Shown here: positions 62,089-64,000 of the stretch, one piece after another | How the letters are laid out: each line of letters opens with the position of its first letter | Numbering within the stretch: the first letter of the stretch is position 1 | Origin: JBMOUD01 sp049319665 | GTDB taxonomy: Bacteria > Pseudomonadota > Gammaproteobacteria > Enterobacterales > Enterobacteriaceae | Direction of reading: 5' to 3' | Assembly (NCBI RefSeq): GCF_049319665.1 | Contig: NZ_JBMOUD010000003.1 | Location: 379,432-443,431, forward strand | DNA length: 64,000 bases | The notes under the pieces: generated by a model | Told to the model about the DNA's origin: nothing | Databases searched by the model: none | Seen by the model: the letters and a program-made list of their open reading frames with translations, nothing else | Position numbers and translations under genes: made by a program

Positions 62089-62817
62089 ATGAACACTAAT
62101 AAACCTAAATCTGCACCGCTTGGTAAGCTGGCGATCGGCGCATTGATCCTCACATCGGTATTTGCCTGGCAGCGTATGGCGTACTCAGCCGAAGAAGCTG
62201 TGAGTATTGCTGCGCCTAAAATGGATATCCCGGCGGGCAGTAGCCACAGCGCACAAGCGGTATTTTCTGGCGGTTGTTTCTGGGGAGTACAGGGCGTGTT
62301 TGAACATGTGCGTGGCGTGACTCAAGTGGTGTCAGGCTACAGTGGCGGTGCGGCTAGCACCGCTGATTACGAAACGGTGAGCACAGGAGAAACCGGTCAT
62401 GCCGAATCGGTACAAATCACCTATGATCCGACTAAGGTGAGCTATGGTCAGCTACTGCAGGTCTTTTTCTCGGTTGCTCATAATCCTACCGAGTTGAATT
62501 ATCAAGGTCCTGACCATGGTAGCCAGTATCGTTCGGCAATCTTCCCGCTAAACGACCAGCAACGTCAGGTGGCGGCGGCATATATTGAGCAGTTAAACAA
62601 AGCTCATGCCTTCTCAGTCCCGATTGTTACCAAGCTGGAGCCTTTTAAAGGTTTTTATCGTGCTGAGGATTATCATCAGGACTTTTTAGTACACAATCCA
62701 GATCATCCTTATATCCGTATTAATGACTTACCAAAAATTCAGTATTTACAACATTTACTACCGGCCGACTATCAGCAAAATCCTGTGTTAGTTGCCGGTG
62801 TCTCACCACAGGTTTAG
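62089..62817 (+). CDS. msrA: exported peptide-methionine (S)-S-oxide reductase
   Basis: 242-residue MsrA with the catalytic Cys in SGGCFWGVQ (about residue 63) and the family motifs GYSGG, YDPTKVSYGQLL and QYRSAIF. The N terminus (LGKLAIGALILTSVFAW, ending AYSAEE) is a signal peptide or anchor. GGCFWG holds the only cysteine in the protein, so it lacks the resolving cysteines of E. coli MsrA and must be regenerated by an outside thiol. DipZ is encoded 53 bases upstream. Confidence 0.9.
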   Translation: MNTNKPKSAPLGKLAIGALILTSVFAWQRMAYSAEEAVSIAAPKMDIPAGSSHSAQAVFSGGCFWGVQGVFEHVRGVTQVVSGYSGGAASTADYETVSTGETGHAESVQITYDPTKVSYGQLLQVFFSVAHNPTELNYQGPDHGSQYRSAIFPLNDQQRQVAAAYIEQLNKAHAFSVPIVTKLEPFKGFYRAEDYHQDFLVHNPDHPYIRINDLPKIQYLQHLLPADYQQNPVLVAGVSPQV

Positions 62818-62828
62818 CAGCGTAAGCG

Positions 62829-62853
62829 GGGGCGGCAAATACTTTGCCGCCCC
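62829..62853. terminator. hairpin after msrA
   Basis: GGGGCGGCAAA/TTTGCCGCCCC perfect 11-bp stem with loop TAC. Only a short T pair follows, so the terminator is of uncertain strength. It lies between msrA and the convergent peptide gene. Confidence 0.7.
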
Positions 62854-62865
62854 TTGAGATAGTCG

Positions 62866-63057
62866 TTAACTATTCAGATATTGGCTCGCATGCTCAAGAG
62901 CATTGTTTACCTGTCCAAAAGCTTTATTTAACGCATTCGATGTATCACCGACGGCGGTATTCGCGAAGTTCTGTAATCGGTCAGCCACTTTATTGACATC
63001 CTCAGACCAACCTGCACCACTTACCATTGCGATATCTTGCTCTGTTAACTGTTTCAT
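62866..63057 (-). CDS. microcin-like peptide precursor with double-glycine-type leader
   Basis: 63 residues. The N terminus MKQLTEQDIAMVSGA fits the leader of class II microcins and bacteriocins: a Leu-x5-6-Ile-x2-Val-Ser-Gly-Gly/Ala pattern cut after GA or GG by C39-peptidase exporters. The predicted mature part starts GWSEDVNKVADRL and is about 48 residues, free of cysteine, with amphipathic helical character (LQNFANTAVG, LNKAFGQVNNAL). GAGGATG precedes the ATG, a proper ribosome binding site. No exporter or immunity gene is visible in the window. The alternative is a small secreted or structural peptide with a chance match. Confidence 0.6.
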   Translation of the reverse strand: MKQLTEQDIAMVSGAGWSEDVNKVADRLQNFANTAVGDTSNALNKAFGQVNNALEHASQYLNS

Positions 63058-63113
63058 TGGGTCATCCTCATATTAGTGGTTCGAAACATAGTTTAATAAA
63101 CGCGTTAGGATTT

Positions 63114-63170
63114 ATATTAGGATTATTAGTGTGTTGGTGAGTGATGCGGCCAACTCGTTAATCCTAATAT
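63114..63170. promoter_or_regulatory. inverted repeat upstream of the peptide gene
   Basis: Perfect 12-base arms ATATTAGGATTA and TAATCCTAATAT with a 33-base spacer. The left arm is preceded by another TTAGGATT. It lies 57-113 bases before the ATG of the leader-peptide gene and could be a regulator site or a structured leader. Confidence 0.45.
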
Positions 63171-63370
63171 GCCTAAACCCTAGATCACCAAGAACGTGAT
63201 GAAAACCGTCAGCAAGGACTAAAAACAATCGAGTAATAGTAATTGTTTGTTTTTATTGATTTTTGTATTTTTCATATTCGGACTAATCTAACCGAAACAT
63301 CTTTATTCTCATTCCTTAAGACCAAAAACTAATAACGGTGAGCTAAACCATTCCCCTTAAAAGTCACCAG

Positions 63371-63620
63371 GCGCACTCAAAATTTCACCGTCGAAGTGGT
63401 GGAGAGACGCGAGCGTTTTAGCGAGCAGGCTCGAACCCGAGACGGGAATGGCGGAGCCATGAAATTTGCGCCTATCTCTGTGGCAACTGAAACATAGCCT
63501 CCACTGGGCTGGATAATAAAGTGTAAAAAGGCGCAGGATTCAAAAGGAACGCGCCATCGTTCCTTTTGTCGGTTTCGGCTAGGTGTCCGCATTGAGCACA
63601 AAGATTGAAAAACCGAAATA
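63371..63620 (+). repeat. dispersed structured element, copy C
   Basis: About 250 bp, starting GCGCACTCAAAATTTCACCG, with AGTGGTGGAGAGAC, AGGCTCGAACCCGA, the hairpin ATGGC-GGA-GCCAT and AAATTTGCGCC. GAAACATAGCC, hairpin AAAAGGAACG/CGTTCCTTTT, GTCGGTTTCGGC and AACCGAAA follow. Closest to copy A, from which it differs at many loop positions but few stem positions. Confidence 0.75.
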
Positions 63621-63688
63621 GGCACAATATTAACTAAGGCATTTACTGAATGATTTTTAAAACAGAAAGGAGTTTCTGAGGACGATAA

Positions 63689-63860
63689 TGGTGGTGGGGG
63701 AAGGATTACTCGGCCGCTGGCCTCGCCCTTCGGGTCGTTGCGTTGCAACGTTGTCTCGCTTCGCTCGGCTCGAACCTTCAATCGAAGCTTCTCATCCATC
63801 CCCTGTACGGTGATAAATGTTAATTTTGAATTTGGGATAATGACGAGAAGTATAGCGAAA
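63689..63860 (-). repeat. tRNA-Tyr-derived tandem repeat, unit 1 (172 bp)
   Basis: On the minus strand the unit contains GAAGGTTCGA, a GC-rich insert of about 63 bases, then ATCCTTCCCCCACCACCA. That is the T arm, acceptor strand and CCA of tRNA-Tyr with an insertion in the T loop. The rest of the unit is AT-rich spacer. Unit 2 follows at exactly 172 bases and differs at one position. Confidence 0.8.
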
Positions 63861-64000
63861 TGGTGGTGGGGGAAGGATTACTCGGCCGCTGGCCTCGCCC
63901 TTCGGGTCGTTGCGTTGCAACGCTGTCTCGCTTCGCTCGGCTCGAACCTTCAATCGAAGCTTCTCATCCATCCCCTGTACGGTGATAAATGTTAATTTTG
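63861..64000 (-). repeat. tRNA-Tyr-derived tandem repeat, unit 2 (cut by window end)
   Basis: The first 140 bases match unit 1 except T to C within ACGTTGTC/ACGCTGTC. The array, or a complete tRNA-Tyr gene on the minus strand, probably continues to the right. E. coli has an analogous repeat of the tRNA-Tyr 3' end downstream of tyrTV (rtT region). Confidence 0.8.

Larger units (their letters stand above)
63058..63688. other. intergenic region right of the peptide gene
   Basis: 631 bases with the inverted repeat and element copy C described separately. 63171-63370 is AT-rich with no ORF or terminator that I can support. The 140-codon minus frame at 63377-63799 runs through copy C and the tandem repeat and is a by-product. 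Confidence 0.5.

Noticed and set aside
63377..63995. Frames of 140 and 85 codons at the right end
   Set aside because: They cover element copy C and the tRNA-Tyr-derived repeats, and the protein repeats merely mirror the DNA repeat.
63689..64000. CRISPR array
   Set aside because: The repeat unit is 172 bp with no short repeat-spacer alternation, and it contains a tRNA-Tyr 3' end.

Overview
The window is a chromosomal segment of an enterobacterium (Enterobacterales). Gene order follows the Escherichia coli 27-38 min region closely: menI, sufABCDSE, ldtE, lpp, pykF, tRNA-Val, mdtK, ribE, cfa, punC/punR, purR, ynhF, mepH, grxD, rnt, gloA, nemA, nemR, ydhL, ydhF, ydhKJI, slyA, slyB, anmK, mliC, pdxH, tyrS, pdxY, gstA, dtpA, sap, psp, ycjXF. 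Moderate base composition, a TTG-started slyA/rovA-type regulator and six ERIC-type repeats suggest Yersinia or a close relative (Yersiniaceae, possibly Hafniaceae). The species cannot be fixed from sequence alone.

Layout. 1-7.1 kb: end of menI, a small gene behind a strong Fur box, and the complete suf Fe-S assembly operon. 7.3-11.1 kb: envelope crosslinking (ldtE, lpp), pyruvate kinase I and one tRNA-Val(GAC). 11.2-24.9 kb: housekeeping and stress genes (MATE efflux, riboflavin synthase, cyclopropane fatty acid synthase, purine transport and regulation, endopeptidase, monothiol glutaredoxin, RNase T, electrophile detoxification by GloA/NemA/NemR). 24.9-36.2 kb: ydhF, the ydhIJK efflux operon divergent from slyA, slyB, anmK, mliC and the vitamin B6 / tyrosyl-tRNA group.

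36.4-44.0 kb is more accessory: a DapA-like aldolase, a PAS-GGDEF-EAL protein, a small membrane protein, the peptide transporter dtpA and a fused double CMD-domain protein. 44.0-51.2 kb holds sapABCDF, but sapB and sapC are separated by about 1.8 kb of AT-rich DNA. That DNA carries a small lipoprotein gene, a possible 29-residue membrane peptide and a possible plus-strand sRNA. Between sapA and pspF lie a 747-bp inverted repeat built from two copies of a dispersed structured element, a hexanucleotide tandem repeat, and a clear ryhB gene with its own Fur box and terminator.

53.3-57.7 kb is the phage-shock system (pspF divergent from pspABCD, followed by ycjXF). 57.8-62.8 kb holds a flavin monooxygenase and a probable envelope methionine-sulfoxide repair operon: Tat-exported MsrB, a DipZ-type CcdA-thioredoxin fusion, and exported one-cysteine MsrA. 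The last kilobase carries a microcin-like peptide gene with a double-glycine-type leader, a third copy of the dispersed element, and the first two units of a 172-bp tandem repeat derived from the 3' end of tRNA-Tyr, implying tyrosine tRNA genes just to the right.

Iron is a recurring theme. A Fur box stands before the small gene at the left end, a probable IscR site lies before suf, and Fur-controlled RyhB sits in the sap-psp interval. The strongest new leads are the leader-peptide gene, the split sap operon, the structured repeat family and the tRNA-Tyr-derived tandem array.
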